DNA of 64,000 bases from Streptomyces sparsogenes. GTDB taxonomy: Bacteria > Actinomycetota > Actinomycetes > Streptomycetales > Streptomycetaceae. This document shows, in pieces, positions 50,496-60,152 of this stretch (its first letter is position 1; the number at the start of each line of letters is the position of its first letter). The notes beneath the pieces were generated by a model. The model was given only the letters and a program-made list of their open reading frames with translations, made no database searches and was not told the origin of the DNA. The translations under genes were made by a program, and so were the position numbers. The DNA lies in contig NZ_MAXF01000041.1 of NCBI RefSeq assembly GCF_001704635.1, positions 62,001 to 126,000 of the forward strand. Direction: 5' to 3'.

Positions 50496-51113
50496 GTCGA
50501 GGATCCGCGCCCACTGCGCCACCACCCGGTCGCGGCGGGCGCGGTCGTCGGTGAGCAGATTGGCGAGGCCGAGGCCGCGCGCCATGTCCAGGAAGCCCTG
50601 GACGGACTCCCGCACCCCCGGCACGCTCTCGTCGGCACCCAGGGCCTCCACGGCCATCCGGTGCGTCTCCCGGCCGATACGGGCCTCCAGGGCGGCCACG
50701 CGCGCGCCGAGCTGCTCCTCGTACGAGGCCACCACCCACAGCTGGAGCGCGGCCCGGAACAGCGGGCCGGTGTACAGCTCCACCAGGGCCTCGACCACCT
50801 CCGCGACCCGGCCCGGGCCCCCGGGCTCGCGCTGCTCCCGCCCCTCCCCCCGCTCGTGCGAGAGCAGCGCGCGCAGGGCCGCCGAGCGCTCCTCGGCGAC
50901 GTGCTGCACGGCGGCCGTGAACAGGTCCTCGCGGGTCGGGAAGTGGTGCTGGGCCGCGCCCCGCGACACCCCGGCCCGCTCGGCCACCACCGCCACCGTG
51001 GACCGGGCCCAGCCGTGCTCGGCCAGGCAGGCCACGGCGGCCTCCAGCAGCCGCTGCCGTGTCGCCCGGCTGCGGTCCTGCTTGGGGTCGCGCAGCGCGG
51101 CACGCGGGGTCAT
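50472..51113 (-). CDS. TetR-family regulator of the acid-catabolism operon
   Basis: A 213-residue TetR protein. The HTH lies at about 16-62 (ATRQRLLEAAVACLAEHGWARSTVAVVAERAGVSRGAAQHHFPTREDL). It is the last gene of the eight-gene operon, and its ATG overlaps the enoyl-CoA hydratase stop (ATGA). Regulators in such operons often respond to an acyl-CoA intermediate. No palindrome near the operon start (61391-61573) was recognised as its site. Its 3' end carries the 22-bp repeat. Confidence 0.92.
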   Translation of the reverse strand: MTPRAALRDPKQDRSRATRQRLLEAAVACLAEHGWARSTVAVVAERAGVSRGAAQHHFPTREDLFTAAVQHVAEERSAALRALLSHERGEGREQREPGGPGRVAEVVEALVELYTGPLFRAALQLWVVASYEEQLGARVAALEARIGRETHRMAVEALGADESVPGVRESVQGFLDMARGLGLANLLTDDRARRDRVVAQWARILDDVLRAPS

Positions 51114-51937
51114 CGCGCCTCCCCGCCGGGCGCCGTGCCGTCGGCCGGCGGCTCCGCCACCCACGCCGGGTCCCGCCGTTCCAGGAACGCCGCCATGCCC
51201 TCCCGGGCCTCGGCGGAGGCGAACAGCTCGGCCGACCGCTGTGCCAGCCGGTCCGTCTCCCGCTCGAAGGCCGCCAGCACCCCGGCCGTGACCAGCCGCT
51301 TGGACTCCGCGAGCCCCTGCGGCGACCCCCGCCGCAGCCCCTCGAGCACCGGCGCCAGCAGCGCGTCCACGTCCGCCCCCGGCTCGCCCAGAGTCACCAG
51401 GCCGATCCGCGCCGCCTCCGCCGCGTCGAACCGCTCCCCCGTCAGGTAGTAGCGGGCCGCCGCGCGCGGATCCAGGCGCGGCAGCAGCGGTATCGATATC
51501 ACCGCCGGGGCGAGGCCCAGCCGGGCCTCGGTGAACGCGAAGCTCGCGCCGCCGCCCGCCGCCGAGATGTCGCACGCGCCCAGCAGCCCCAGGCCGCCCG
51601 CCCGCACATGCCCGGTCACCCGGGCCACCACCGGCTTCGGCAGCTCCACCACCGCCCGCAACAGCGCGACCAGGTCCAGCGCCGCCGAGGCCGTCGGCGG
51701 CTCGCTCAGGTCCGCGCCCGCGCAGAACGTGGTGCCGGTGTGCGTCAGCAGCACCGCCCGCGTGGCCGGGTCCCGCCCGGCCGCCGCCAGCCCCTCGCGC
51801 ACCTCGGCGACCAGCCGCGCCGACAGGGCGTTGCGGTTGTGCGGCGAGTCCAGGGTGAGCGTGGTGACGCCGTGCGCGTACCCGCGCCGTACGAGAGCGT
51901 CTGTCCTGAGAGCGTCTGTCCCGCGAGCTTCTGTCAT
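51110..51937 (-). CDS. enoyl-CoA hydratase/isomerase family protein
   Basis: A 275-residue crotonase-fold enzyme: NRNALSARLVAEVREGL, FCAGADLSE (oxyanion hole), and PKPVVARVTGHVRAGGLGLLGACDI. The second catalytic acid, often Glu in this family, is not obvious in the DISAAGGGASFAFTEARLG stretch. It probably hydrates the enoyl-CoA made by the acyl-CoA dehydrogenase or the carboxylase product, as in leucine or terpenoid degradation. Both ends overlap neighbours by ATGA. Confidence 0.9.
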   Translation of the reverse strand: MTEARGTDALRTDALVRRGYAHGVTTLTLDSPHNRNALSARLVAEVREGLAAAGRDPATRAVLLTHTGTTFCAGADLSEPPTASAALDLVALLRAVVELPKPVVARVTGHVRAGGLGLLGACDISAAGGGASFAFTEARLGLAPAVISIPLLPRLDPRAAARYYLTGERFDAAEAARIGLVTLGEPGADVDALLAPVLEGLRRGSPQGLAESKRLVTAGVLAAFERETDRLAQRSAELFASAEAREGMAAFLERRDPAWVAEPPADGTAPGGEAR

Positions 51938-53520
51938 GAGGCCTTCGTGCTCCCTTCCCTCGCGCGCAGCTCGCGCCTGAGGATCTTGCCGGTGGCCGAG
52001 CGCGGCACCGCGTCGGTGAACTCCACCCGGCGCACCTTCTTGTACGGGGCCACCCGCCCGGCAACGTAATCGATCACCTCGTCCGCCGACAGCCCGGCCC
52101 CGGGCGTGAGCACCACATACGCCTTCGGGACCTCCTGGCCGTCCGCGTCCGCCACCCCCACCACCGCCGCGTCCGCGATCGCCTCGTGCCCCAGCAGCAC
52201 GGCCTCCAGCTCGGCGGGGGCCACCTGGTAGCCCTTGTACTTGATCAGCTCCTTGACCCGGTCCACCACATACAGCCAGCCCCCGGCGTCCACGTGGCCC
52301 ACGTCGCCGGTGCGCAGCCAGCCGTCCGCGTCGACCATCGCCTCCGACTCCGCCGCCCGCCCCAGATACCCCCGCATCACCTGCGGCCCCCGGATCAGAA
52401 TCTCTCCGTCCTCCCCCGCCCCCAGGTCCCGCCGCGCCCCCGCCGTCTCCACGACGCGCAGCTCGGTGTTCGGCAGAAGCTTGCCCACCGTCCCCGGCGG
52501 CACGTCCTCCGCGTGGCGCGGCACCACATGGCAGGCAGGCGACAGCTCCGTCATCCCGAACGCCTGAAGCACCCGGGGCACCCCCAGCCGCCGCGCGCAC
52601 GCCGCCGCCGGCTCGGCGTCCAGCGGCGCCGCCGCGCTCATCACGTACTCCAGCGACGACAGGTCGTACCCGGCCACCGCCGGATGCCTGGCGAGCGCCA
52701 GCACGATCGGCGGCGCCACGTACAGCGCGGTCACCCGGTGCTTCTCGATCGCCGCGAGAAACCGCTCCAGCTCGAAGCGCGGCAGCACGATCACCGTCGC
52801 CCCGTCCCGCAGCGGCGCGTTGACCAGCGCGGTCAAACCGTAAATGTGGAAAAACGGCAGCACCGCCAGAATCCGGTCCTCGGGCCCCGTCGGCACCAGC
52901 GGGCGCAGCTGCGCCAGATTCGTGGCCAGGCTGCGGTGGGTCAGCATCACGCCCTTCGGCGTCCCCGTCGTCCCCGACGAGTACGGCAGCGCCGCCAGGT
53001 CCTCCGCCGGGTCGATCTCCACCACCGGCTCGGGCCCCGCGCACTCCAGCATCTCCGGCACCGACCGGTGCCCCGGCGCGCCGTCGCACACGAACACCTC
53101 CCGCACCCCGCCCGCCCGCTCCCCGGCCCGCCGCGCCACGCCCAGCAGCGCCGAGGTGGTGACGATCCACTCCGCCTTCGCGTCCCGCAGCTGCTCCGCG
53201 AACTCCTCCGCCGTCGCCAGCGGATGCACCGGGGTCACCGCCGCGCCCGTACGGCTCACGCCATGGAACACCACCGGATACAGCACCGAGTTGGGGCTGT
53301 GCAGCGCCACCACGTCCCCCTTGCGCACCCCCGCCTCGGCGAGCGCCGCCGCGAGGCGGCGGGTGGCGCGGTCCAGCTCGGCGTAGCTGAGCACCGTGCC
53401 GTCCACCCCGTCCACCAGTGCGGGCCGGTCCCCGTACGCGGCGCTCGACCGGGCCAGCACGGCCTCGTGGATCGGCAGGTCCAAGGGCGGTACATCGGGG
53501 TATTCGCTGCGCCAGGCCAT
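51934..53520 (-). CDS. AMP-forming acyl-CoA ligase (4-coumarate-CoA ligase-like)
   Basis: A 528-residue ANL-family ligase. The ATP motif is LPYSSGTTGTPKGV (about 178-191). Further motifs are QAFGMTELSP, GWLRTGDVGHVD and YVVDRVKELIKYKGYQV, with the catalytic Lys near 512 in ATGKILRREL. It activates an aromatic, fatty or terpenoid acid as its CoA thioester. Together with the rest of the operon it supplies the starting acyl-CoA. The ATG at 53520 stands 46 bp after the acyl-CoA dehydrogenase gene. Confidence 0.92.
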   Translation of the reverse strand: MAWRSEYPDVPPLDLPIHEAVLARSSAAYGDRPALVDGVDGTVLSYAELDRATRRLAAALAEAGVRKGDVVALHSPNSVLYPVVFHGVSRTGAAVTPVHPLATAEEFAEQLRDAKAEWIVTTSALLGVARRAGERAGGVREVFVCDGAPGHRSVPEMLECAGPEPVVEIDPAEDLAALPYSSGTTGTPKGVMLTHRSLATNLAQLRPLVPTGPEDRILAVLPFFHIYGLTALVNAPLRDGATVIVLPRFELERFLAAIEKHRVTALYVAPPIVLALARHPAVAGYDLSSLEYVMSAAAPLDAEPAAACARRLGVPRVLQAFGMTELSPACHVVPRHAEDVPPGTVGKLLPNTELRVVETAGARRDLGAGEDGEILIRGPQVMRGYLGRAAESEAMVDADGWLRTGDVGHVDAGGWLYVVDRVKELIKYKGYQVAPAELEAVLLGHEAIADAAVVGVADADGQEVPKAYVVLTPGAGLSADEVIDYVAGRVAPYKKVRRVEFTDAVPRSATGKILRRELRAREGSTKAS

Positions 53521-53566
53521 CTCGGATCCCTCCGTCGGTCTTCGTCCCGTCCGATCCGGTCCGTAC

Positions 53567-54754
53567 TCAGTACGACTTGGGCAGCCCGAGCGTCTGGTGC
53601 GAGACGAAGTTGAGGATCATCTCCCGGCTGACCGGCGCGATCCGCGCCACCCGCGCGGCCGTGATCAGCTTCGCCAGCCCGTACTCCGCCGTCAGGCCGT
53701 TCCCGCCCAGCGTGTGCACCGCCTGGTCGACCGCCTTCACCGCCGCCTCCGCCGCCGCGTACTTCGCCATGTTCGCCGCCTCCCCCGCGCCCGCGTCGTC
53801 CCCCGCGTCGTAGAGGTGGGCCGCCTTGGCCATCATCAACCGCGCCAGCTCCAGTTCGATATGGGCCTGCGCGAGCGGATGCGCCACCGCCTGGTGCGCG
53901 CCGATCGGCTCCTGCCACACCTGCCGCACCCGCGCGTACTCCACGGCCTTCGCGAGCGCGTGCCGTCCCATCCCCAGCGCGAACGCCGCCGTCATGATCC
54001 GCTCCGGGTTGAGCCCCGCGAAGAGCTGGAGCAGCCCCGCGTCCTCGTCCCCCACCAGCGCCTCCGCCGGCAGCGCCACATCGTCCAGCACCACCTCGAA
54101 CTGCTTCTCCGCCGCCGCCAGCTCCATCGGGATGTGGCGGTACGAGAAGCCGGGCGTCCCGCGCTCCACGATGAACAGGCACGGTTTGAGCCGGCCCGTC
54201 CGCGCGTCCTCCGTGCGGCCCACGATCAGCGTGGCGTCCGAGATGTCCACCCCCGAGATGAACACCTTCCGGCCGGTCAGCAGCCAGCCACCGCCGGGGG
54301 CGCGGCGGGCCGTGGTGGTGATGCGGTGGGAGTTGGAGCCGGCGTCCGGCTCCGTGATGCCGAACGCCATCTTCCTGCTGCCGTCCGCGAGCCCCGGCAG
54401 CCAGGCGCGCTTCTGCTCGTCGGTGCCGAAGCGGGCGATCACCGTGCCGCAGATCGCGGGCGAGACCACCAGCATCAGCAGCGGGCAGCCGGCCGCGCCC
54501 AGCTCCTCCAGCACGATGGACAGCTCGGCGATGCCGCCGCCCCCGCCGCCGTACTCCTCGGGCAGGTTCACGCCGAGGTAGCCGAGCTTGCCGGCCTCGG
54601 CCCACAGCTCGTCGGTGGTTCCCCCGTCGCTGCCGTGGCGCTTGGCGAGGGCAGCCACGGCGGAGCGAAGGGCGGTGCGTTCGGGGCCGTCGATCAGGGG
54701 GCTGCTCGGGCTGGGCGGGTTGAGCGGGCTGGGCGGGCTGGTGTCGGGCTTCAT
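53567..54754 (-). CDS. acyl-CoA dehydrogenase
   Basis: A 395-residue FAD enzyme. The usual order of blocks is seen: LGYLGVNLPEEYGG, MAFGITEPDAGSNSHRITTTA, RQVWQEPIGAHQAVAHPLAQAHIEL and VHTLGGNGLTAEYGLAKLITAARV. It should introduce a 2,3-double bond in the acyl-CoA. The gene context (carboxylase, AtuA, hydratase) fits an isovaleryl-CoA or citronellyl-CoA dehydrogenase rather than straight-chain beta-oxidation. The start overlaps the carboxylase stop by ATGA. Confidence 0.92.
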   Translation of the reverse strand: MKPDTSPPSPLNPPSPSSPLIDGPERTALRSAVAALAKRHGSDGGTTDELWAEAGKLGYLGVNLPEEYGGGGGGIAELSIVLEELGAAGCPLLMLVVSPAICGTVIARFGTDEQKRAWLPGLADGSRKMAFGITEPDAGSNSHRITTTARRAPGGGWLLTGRKVFISGVDISDATLIVGRTEDARTGRLKPCLFIVERGTPGFSYRHIPMELAAAEKQFEVVLDDVALPAEALVGDEDAGLLQLFAGLNPERIMTAAFALGMGRHALAKAVEYARVRQVWQEPIGAHQAVAHPLAQAHIELELARLMMAKAAHLYDAGDDAGAGEAANMAKYAAAEAAVKAVDQAVHTLGGNGLTAEYGLAKLITAARVARIAPVSREMILNFVSHQTLGLPKSY

Positions 54755-56793
54755 GTGCGGCTCCTCCCGGGTGCGGTCTGCTGGTCGCTGTGCGCTGTAC
54801 GGGGCGGCGGGGGCGGGGCCGGGGCCTCCTCCGCCACCACCGCCAGCACCGCCCCGACCTCCACCTGCCGGCCCGGGGTGGCGTGCAGTGCGGAGAGCAC
54901 ACCGGCGGCGGGGGCCGTGACCCGGTGCTCCATCTTCATGGCCTCCAGCCACAGGATCGGCTGGCCCGCCTCGACCCGGTCGCCGACCGCCACCCCGGCG
55001 ACGCGGACCACCGTCCCCGGCATGGGGGCCAGCAGCGAGCCCGGTTCTGTACGGGCGGTGGGGTCGGGGAAGCGGGGCAGGGCGGTGAAGGCGTGGGCGC
55101 CGAGCGGTGAGTCGACGTGGGCATCGTCTCCGTAGACGGCGATGTCGAACGGGCGGCGTACGCCGTTTACTTCCAGCACCACGTGGTGGGGGCTCGCTTC
55201 GATCAGCCGGGTGTCCGGGTGGTCGTCGGCTATGAGGCCGTCGCGGGTGAGGCGGTAGCGGACCTCGTACTCGATGCCGTCCGGCTTCGAACGATAGGTC
55301 TTGAGCTGGGGCTGCGACGGTACGTTGCGCCATCCGCCGAGCCACCCGGCCACGGTCCCGGTACCGGTCCCGGTCCCGGCCGTGGGCCGCCGCGCCGCGT
55401 CGGCCAGGGCGGCGGCGAGGGCGGCCAGGGGGGCGGCGTGGTCGTCGGTGGCGGTGTGGTCGTCGGTGGCGGTGAGCTGCTCGAGGTGGCGTTCGAGGAA
55501 GCCGGTGTCCATGCGGGCGTCCTCGAACTCGGGGTGGCGCAGGGCCCGTACCAGCAGGTCCCGGTTGGTGACGGGCCCGTGCAACCGCGCCCGCTCCAGG
55601 GCGTGCGCGAGGCGGCGTACGGCCTCGGCGCGGGTGGGGGCCCAGGCGATGACCTTGGCGAGCATCGGGTCGTAGTGGACGGTGATCTCGTCGCCGTCGG
55701 CGAGGCCCGAGTCGACGCGCAGGCCCGGCCCCTCCGCCACGGCCAGCCGGTGCATCACCCCCGTCCCTGGCCGCCACCCGCGCGCCGGGTCCTCCGCGTA
55801 CAGCCGGGCCTCCACCGCGTGGCCGCTTGCCTCGGGCGGCCCGGCGGGCAGGGGTTCGCCCTCCGCGACCCGCAGTTGCAGCGCGACCAGGTCCAGCCCG
55901 TACACGCACTCCGTCACCGGGTGCTCCACCTGGAGCCGCGTGTTCATCTCCAGGAAGTAGGGCCGCCCGTCCCGCCCCACCAGGAACTCCACCGTCCCCG
56001 CCCCCCGGTAGCCGATCGCGCGGGCCGCGCCGGCCGCCGCCTCGTGGAGGGCGTCGCGCAGCCCGTCGGAGAGCCCGGGGGCCGGGGCCTCCTCGATGAC
56101 CTTCTGGTGGCGGCGCTGGAGGGAGCAGTCGCGGGTGCCGAGCGCCCACACCGTGCCGTGCGCGTCGGCGAGGATCTGCACCTCGACGTGGCGGGCGCCC
56201 TCGACGTACGGCTCCAGGAAGACCTCCGCGTCGCCGAAGGCGGACACCGCCTCCGCGCGGGCGGAGGTCAGCTCGGCGGGGAGGGCCGCGAGGTCGCGGA
56301 CCACGCGCATGCCGCGCCCGCCGCCGCCGGCCGCCGCCTTGACGAGGAGGGGGAGGTCACCGGGCGTGGCGCGCCCGGGGTCGAGCGGGGCGAGGAGGGG
56401 CACGCCGGCGGCGCGCATCAGGTCCTTGGCGCGGGTCTTGGAGGCCATGGCCTCGATCGCCTCGGGCGGCGGCCCGATCCAGGTGAGACCCGCGCCGATC
56501 ACCGCGCGGGCGAAGTCGGCGTTCTCGGAGAGGAAGCCGTAGCCGGGGTGGACGGCGTCGGCACCGGCCGCGAGGGCGGCTCGGACGAGGAGGTCGGCGC
56601 GCAGATAGGTGTCGGCGGGGGCGCTGCCGGGGAGCCGTACGGCCGCGTCGGCCTCGCGTACGTGGGGGGCGCCGGCGTCGGGGTCGGAGTGGACGGCGAC
56701 GGTGGCGATGCCCAGTTCGCGGCAGGTGCGGAAGATCCGGCGGGCGATCTCGGACCGGTTGGCGACGAGGAGGGATCGGATCACGGGTATCAC
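54751..56793 (-). CDS. acyl-CoA carboxylase alpha subunit (biotin carboxylase + BCCP)
   Basis: A 680-residue subunit. The biotin carboxylase domain lies at 1-445 (SLLVANRSEIARRIFRTCRELG; AAAGGGGRGMRVV for ATP; FLEMNTRLQVEHPVTE). A linker domain follows, and then BCCP at the end with the biotinylated Lys about 620 in EAMKMEH. It uses ATP and bicarbonate to load biotin and works with the beta subunit encoded upstream. The GTG at 56793 has GAGGAAACCC just before it, whereas the longer start at 56805 has no site. The tail after BCCP is Pro-rich. Confidence 0.93.
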   Translation of the reverse strand: MIPVIRSLLVANRSEIARRIFRTCRELGIATVAVHSDPDAGAPHVREADAAVRLPGSAPADTYLRADLLVRAALAAGADAVHPGYGFLSENADFARAVIGAGLTWIGPPPEAIEAMASKTRAKDLMRAAGVPLLAPLDPGRATPGDLPLLVKAAAGGGGRGMRVVRDLAALPAELTSARAEAVSAFGDAEVFLEPYVEGARHVEVQILADAHGTVWALGTRDCSLQRRHQKVIEEAPAPGLSDGLRDALHEAAAGAARAIGYRGAGTVEFLVGRDGRPYFLEMNTRLQVEHPVTECVYGLDLVALQLRVAEGEPLPAGPPEASGHAVEARLYAEDPARGWRPGTGVMHRLAVAEGPGLRVDSGLADGDEITVHYDPMLAKVIAWAPTRAEAVRRLAHALERARLHGPVTNRDLLVRALRHPEFEDARMDTGFLERHLEQLTATDDHTATDDHAAPLAALAAALADAARRPTAGTGTGTGTVAGWLGGWRNVPSQPQLKTYRSKPDGIEYEVRYRLTRDGLIADDHPDTRLIEASPHHVVLEVNGVRRPFDIAVYGDDAHVDSPLGAHAFTALPRFPDPTARTEPGSLLAPMPGTVVRVAGVAVGDRVEAGQPILWLEAMKMEHRVTAPAAGVLSALHATPGRQVEVGAVLAVVAEEAPAPPPPPRTAHSDQQTAPGRSRT

Positions 56794-56808
56794 GGGTTTC
56801 CTCACATC

Positions 56809-58407
56809 TCACATCCGGAAGACGCCGAACCCGCCGCGCGCGCCCTCGACGGGCGCGGTGTGGAGGGCGGACAGGCACAGGCCGAGGACGGTGCGGGTGT
56901 CGCGGGGGTCGATGACGCCGTCGTCGTACAGCCGCCCGGAGAGGAACAGCGGGAGCGATTCCGACTCGATCTGCTGCTCCACCATGGCGCGCAGGGCGGC
57001 GTCGGCGTCCTCGTCGTACGGCTGTCCCTTGGCGGCCGCCGACTGGCGGGCGACGATCGACAGGACGCCGGCGAGCTGCCCCGGCCCCATGACGGCGGAC
57101 TTGGCGCTGGGCCAGGCGAAGAGGAAGCGGGGGTCGTAGGCGCGGCCGCACATGCCGTAGTGGCCGGCTCCGTAGGAGGCGCCGATGAGGACGGAGAGGT
57201 GGGGGACGCGGGAGTTGGAGACCGCGTTGATCATCATGGCGCCGTGTTTGATGATCCCGCCCTGCTCGTACTCGCGGCCCACCATGTAGCCGGTGGTGTT
57301 GTGGAGGAACAGCAGCGGGATGTCGCGCTGGTTGGCGAGCTGGATGAACTGGGCGGCCTTCTGGGACTCGGCGGAGAAGAGGACGCCCTGGGCGTTGGCG
57401 AGGACGCCGATCGGATAGCCGTGGAGGGTGGCCCAGCCGGTGGCGAGGCTGGGCCCGTAGAGCGGCTTGAACTCGTCGAAGTCGGAGGCGTCGACGATGC
57501 GGGCGATGACCTCGCGGGGGTCGAAGGGGACCTTGAGGTCGCCGGGGACGATGCCGAGGAGTTCCTCGGGGTCGTGGGCGGGGGGTTCGGCGGGGCCCGG
57601 GTCAGGGTGGGCCTTGCGCCAGTTGAGGCGGGCGACGACGCGGCGCGCCTGCCGGATGGCGTCGCGCTCGTCGAGGGCGAGGTGGTCGGCGAGGCCGGAG
57701 GCGCGGGCGTGCATCTCGGCGCCGCCCAGGGATTCGTCGTCGCTCTCCTCGCCGGTGGCCATCTTGACCAGGGGCGGCCCGCCGAGGAACACCTTCGACC
57801 GCTCCTTGACCATGATCACGTGGTCGGACATCCCGGGGATGTACGCGCCTCCGGCCGTGGAGTTGCCGAAGACGACGGCGATGGTGGGGATGGAGGCGGC
57901 GGACAGGCGGGTCAGGTCGCGGAACATCGCGCCGCCGGGGATGAAGATCTCCTTCTGGCTGGGGAGGTCCGCGCCGCCGGACTCGACGAGGCTGATGACG
58001 GGGAGGCGGTTGGCGCGGGCGATCTCGTGGGCGCGCAGGCACTTCTTGAGGGTCCAGGGGTTGCTGGCCCCGCCGCGTACGGTCGGGTCGTTGGCGCTGA
58101 TCAGGCACTCGACGCCTTCGACGACGCCGATGCCGGTGACGACGGAGGCGCCGACCGGGTAGTCGCTGCCCCAGGCGGCGAGCGGGGACAGCTCGAGGAA
58201 CGGCGTGTCGGAGTCGAGGAGCAGTTCGACGCGCTCGCGGGCGAGGAGCTTGCCGCGCGCGCGGTGGCGGGCGACGTACTTCTCGCCGCCCCCGGCGAGC
58301 GCCTTGGCGTGCTCGGTGTCGAGTTCGGCGAGCTTGGCGAGCATGGCCTCGCGGTTCGCCGCGTACTCGGCGCCGTTGGGGTCGAGGGCGGAGGCAAGCC
58401 GGGTCAC
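56809..58407 (-). CDS. acyl-CoA carboxylase beta subunit (carboxyltransferase)
   Basis: A 532-residue carboxyltransferase: ELSPLAAWGSDYPVGASVV, SLVESGGADLPSQKEIF, GNSTAGGAYIPGMSDHVIM, FLHNTTGYMVGREYEQGG and SYGAGHYGMCGRAYDPRFLF. These are the features of methylcrotonyl-/geranyl-CoA-type carboxylases rather than propionyl-CoA ones. It transfers carboxyl from biotin to the acyl-CoA. The GTG at 58407 forms GTGA with the AtuA-like stop. The alpha subunit gene follows. Confidence 0.93.
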   Translation of the reverse strand: MTRLASALDPNGAEYAANREAMLAKLAELDTEHAKALAGGGEKYVARHRARGKLLARERVELLLDSDTPFLELSPLAAWGSDYPVGASVVTGIGVVEGVECLISANDPTVRGGASNPWTLKKCLRAHEIARANRLPVISLVESGGADLPSQKEIFIPGGAMFRDLTRLSAASIPTIAVVFGNSTAGGAYIPGMSDHVIMVKERSKVFLGGPPLVKMATGEESDDESLGGAEMHARASGLADHLALDERDAIRQARRVVARLNWRKAHPDPGPAEPPAHDPEELLGIVPGDLKVPFDPREVIARIVDASDFDEFKPLYGPSLATGWATLHGYPIGVLANAQGVLFSAESQKAAQFIQLANQRDIPLLFLHNTTGYMVGREYEQGGIIKHGAMMINAVSNSRVPHLSVLIGASYGAGHYGMCGRAYDPRFLFAWPSAKSAVMGPGQLAGVLSIVARQSAAAKGQPYDEDADAALRAMVEQQIESESLPLFLSGRLYDDGVIDPRDTRTVLGLCLSALHTAPVEGARGGFGVFRM

Positions 58408-60152
58408 AGAAGGTCCTCCGGGATGTCGAGGTGGCGCGAGCGCAGCCACTCGCCGACGGCCTTGGCCTGCGGGTCGAAGCGGGCCTGGGCGGCGACGCCC
58501 TCGCCGAGGAGTCCGTCGACGACGAAGTTGAGGGCGCGCAGGGCGGGGAGGGCGTGGCGGGTGACGGGGAGGTCTTTGGTCTCGGGGAGCAGCGCGCGGA
58601 AGCGGTCGCGGGTGAGGGTGTGGGCCAGCCAGCGCCAGGCGTCGTCGGTGCGGGCCCAGACGCCGACGTTCGCGGCCCCGCCCTTGTCGCCGCTGCGGGC
58701 CCCGGCGACCAGGCCGAGCGGGGCCCGCCGGGTGCGCCGGGTGCGGCCGGGCGGGAGCGGGGGCGGCAGGGGCGGTTCGGGGACGGGGGCGAGGGGGGCG
58801 GTGGTGGCGGGCGGGGGGACGGGGGTGCGGGTTCCGTCGTGCAGCACGGCGGTGTGCGGGACATCGGCGGCGGGGACGTACGCGGCCTCGAAGACCCCGT
58901 ACGGGGAGCCCTTGCCGGGCGGGGCGGTGACATGGAAGCCGGGGTATCCGGCCAGCGCCAGCTCCACGGCGGCGCCGCTGACGGCCCGGCCGACCTTCTC
59001 CGGGTCCGGGTCGCGGACGGTGAGGCGGAGCAGGGCGCTCGCGGCCTCCTGGGTGTCGGCGTCCGGGTGGTCGGTGCGGGCCAGCGTCCAGCGCACCTCG
59101 GCGGGGCGGCGCCCCGCGAGGGCCGCCTCCATCTGCTCGCGGACGAGCGCGGCCTTGGGGTGGATGTCGAGGCCGGTGAGCACGAAGACGACCTCGTTGC
59201 GCCAGCCGCCGAGCCGGGTCAGACCGACCTTCAGCGACGGCGGGGGCGGCTCGCCCTTCACCCCGTGGACCCGGACCCGGTCGGGGCCGTCCTGGGTGAG
59301 CCGTACGGTGTCGAGCCGGGCGGTGACATCGGGCCCGGCGTAGCGGGCGCCGGCCGTCTCGTAGAGGAGCTGCGCGGTGACGGTTCCGACGGTCACCGCG
59401 CCGCCGGTGCCCGGGTGTTTGGTGATCACGCAGGACCCGTCGGCGTGGATCTCGGCGAGCGGGAAGCCGGGGCGGCGCGTGTCGTGCTCGGTGAAGAACG
59501 CGTAGTTGCCGCCGGTCGCCTGCGCCCCGCACTCCAGGATGTGCCCGGCCACCACCGCCCCCGCGAGCGCGTCCCAGTCGTCCGCCCGCCACCCGAAGTG
59601 CGCGGCGGCGGGCCCGGTCACGAGCGCGGCGTCGGTGACCCGCCCGGTGACGACGACGTCGGCGCCGGCCCGGAGGCACTCGGCGATCCCGGCGCCGCCG
59701 AGGTAGGCGTTGGCGGTGAGGGTGTGGCCCGGCCAGTCGCGGGAGGAGCGGAGGTCGTCCCCGGTGACATGGGCGACGCGGGGCGCGAGGCCGTGCTCAC
59801 CGGCGGCCGTACGTATCGCCTCGGCGAGCCCGCCCGGATTGAGCCCGCCCGCGTTGCTGACGATCCGCACCCCGCGCTCCAGGGCCAGGGCGAGGGTCTC
59901 GTCGAGCTGGCGCGCGAAGGTGGCGGCGTATCCGCGCGCGGGGTCCTTCTGCCGCTCCCGGCCGAGGATGAGCATGGTCAGCTCGGCCAGGTAGTCCCCG
60001 GTCAGCACGTCGAGCGGGCCGCCGGTGAGCATCTCGCGCATGGCGTCGAAGCGGTCGCCGTAGAAGCCGGAGCAGTTGCCGACGCGGAGGGGCGGCGGGG
60101 TCGGCAGGGCCGGCGGGGTCGGCGGGGCTGGCGGGGCCGGCGGGGGCGTCAT
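58404..60152 (-). CDS. AtuA-like protein (DUF1446 family)
   Basis: A 582-residue protein of the AtuA/DUF1446 family: [53 protein letters not shown] and [18 protein letters not shown] second domain at the C-terminal end has [20 protein letters not shown]. AtuA is needed for acyclic terpene use in Pseudomonas, but its reaction is not known. Here it leads the carboxylase pair. The first 22 residues are Pro-rich ([11 protein letters not shown]). The start overlaps the previous gene's stop by ATGA. Confidence 0.9.
   Translation of the reverse strand: MTPPPAPPAPPTPPALPTPPPLRVGNCSGFYGDRFDAMREMLTGGPLDVLTGDYLAELTMLILGRERQKDPARGYAATFARQLDETLALALERGVRIVSNAGGLNPGGLAEAIRTAAGEHGLAPRVAHVTGDDLRSSRDWPGHTLTANAYLGGAGIAECLRAGADVVVTGRVTDAALVTGPAAAHFGWRADDWDALAGAVVAGHILECGAQATGGNYAFFTEHDTRRPGFPLAEIHADGSCVITKHPGTGGAVTVGTVTAQLLYETAGARYAGPDVTARLDTVRLTQDGPDRVRVHGVKGEPPPPSLKVGLTRLGGWRNEVVFVLTGLDIHPKAALVREQMEAALAGRRPAEVRWTLARTDHPDADTQEAASALLRLTVRDPDPEKVGRAVSGAAVELALAGYPGFHVTAPPGKGSPYGVFEAAYVPAADVPHTAVLHDGTRTPVPPPATTAPLAPVPEPPLPPPLPPGRTRRTRRAPLGLVAGARSGDKGGAANVGVWARTDDAWRWLAHTLTRDRFRALLPETKDLPVTRHALPALRALNFVVDGLLGEGVAAQARFDPQAKAVGEWLRSRHLDIPEDLL

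Noticed and set aside
55117-59343. 1408-codon plus-strand open frame
   Set aside because: It is antisense to the carboxylase and AtuA-like genes, which have full domain support.
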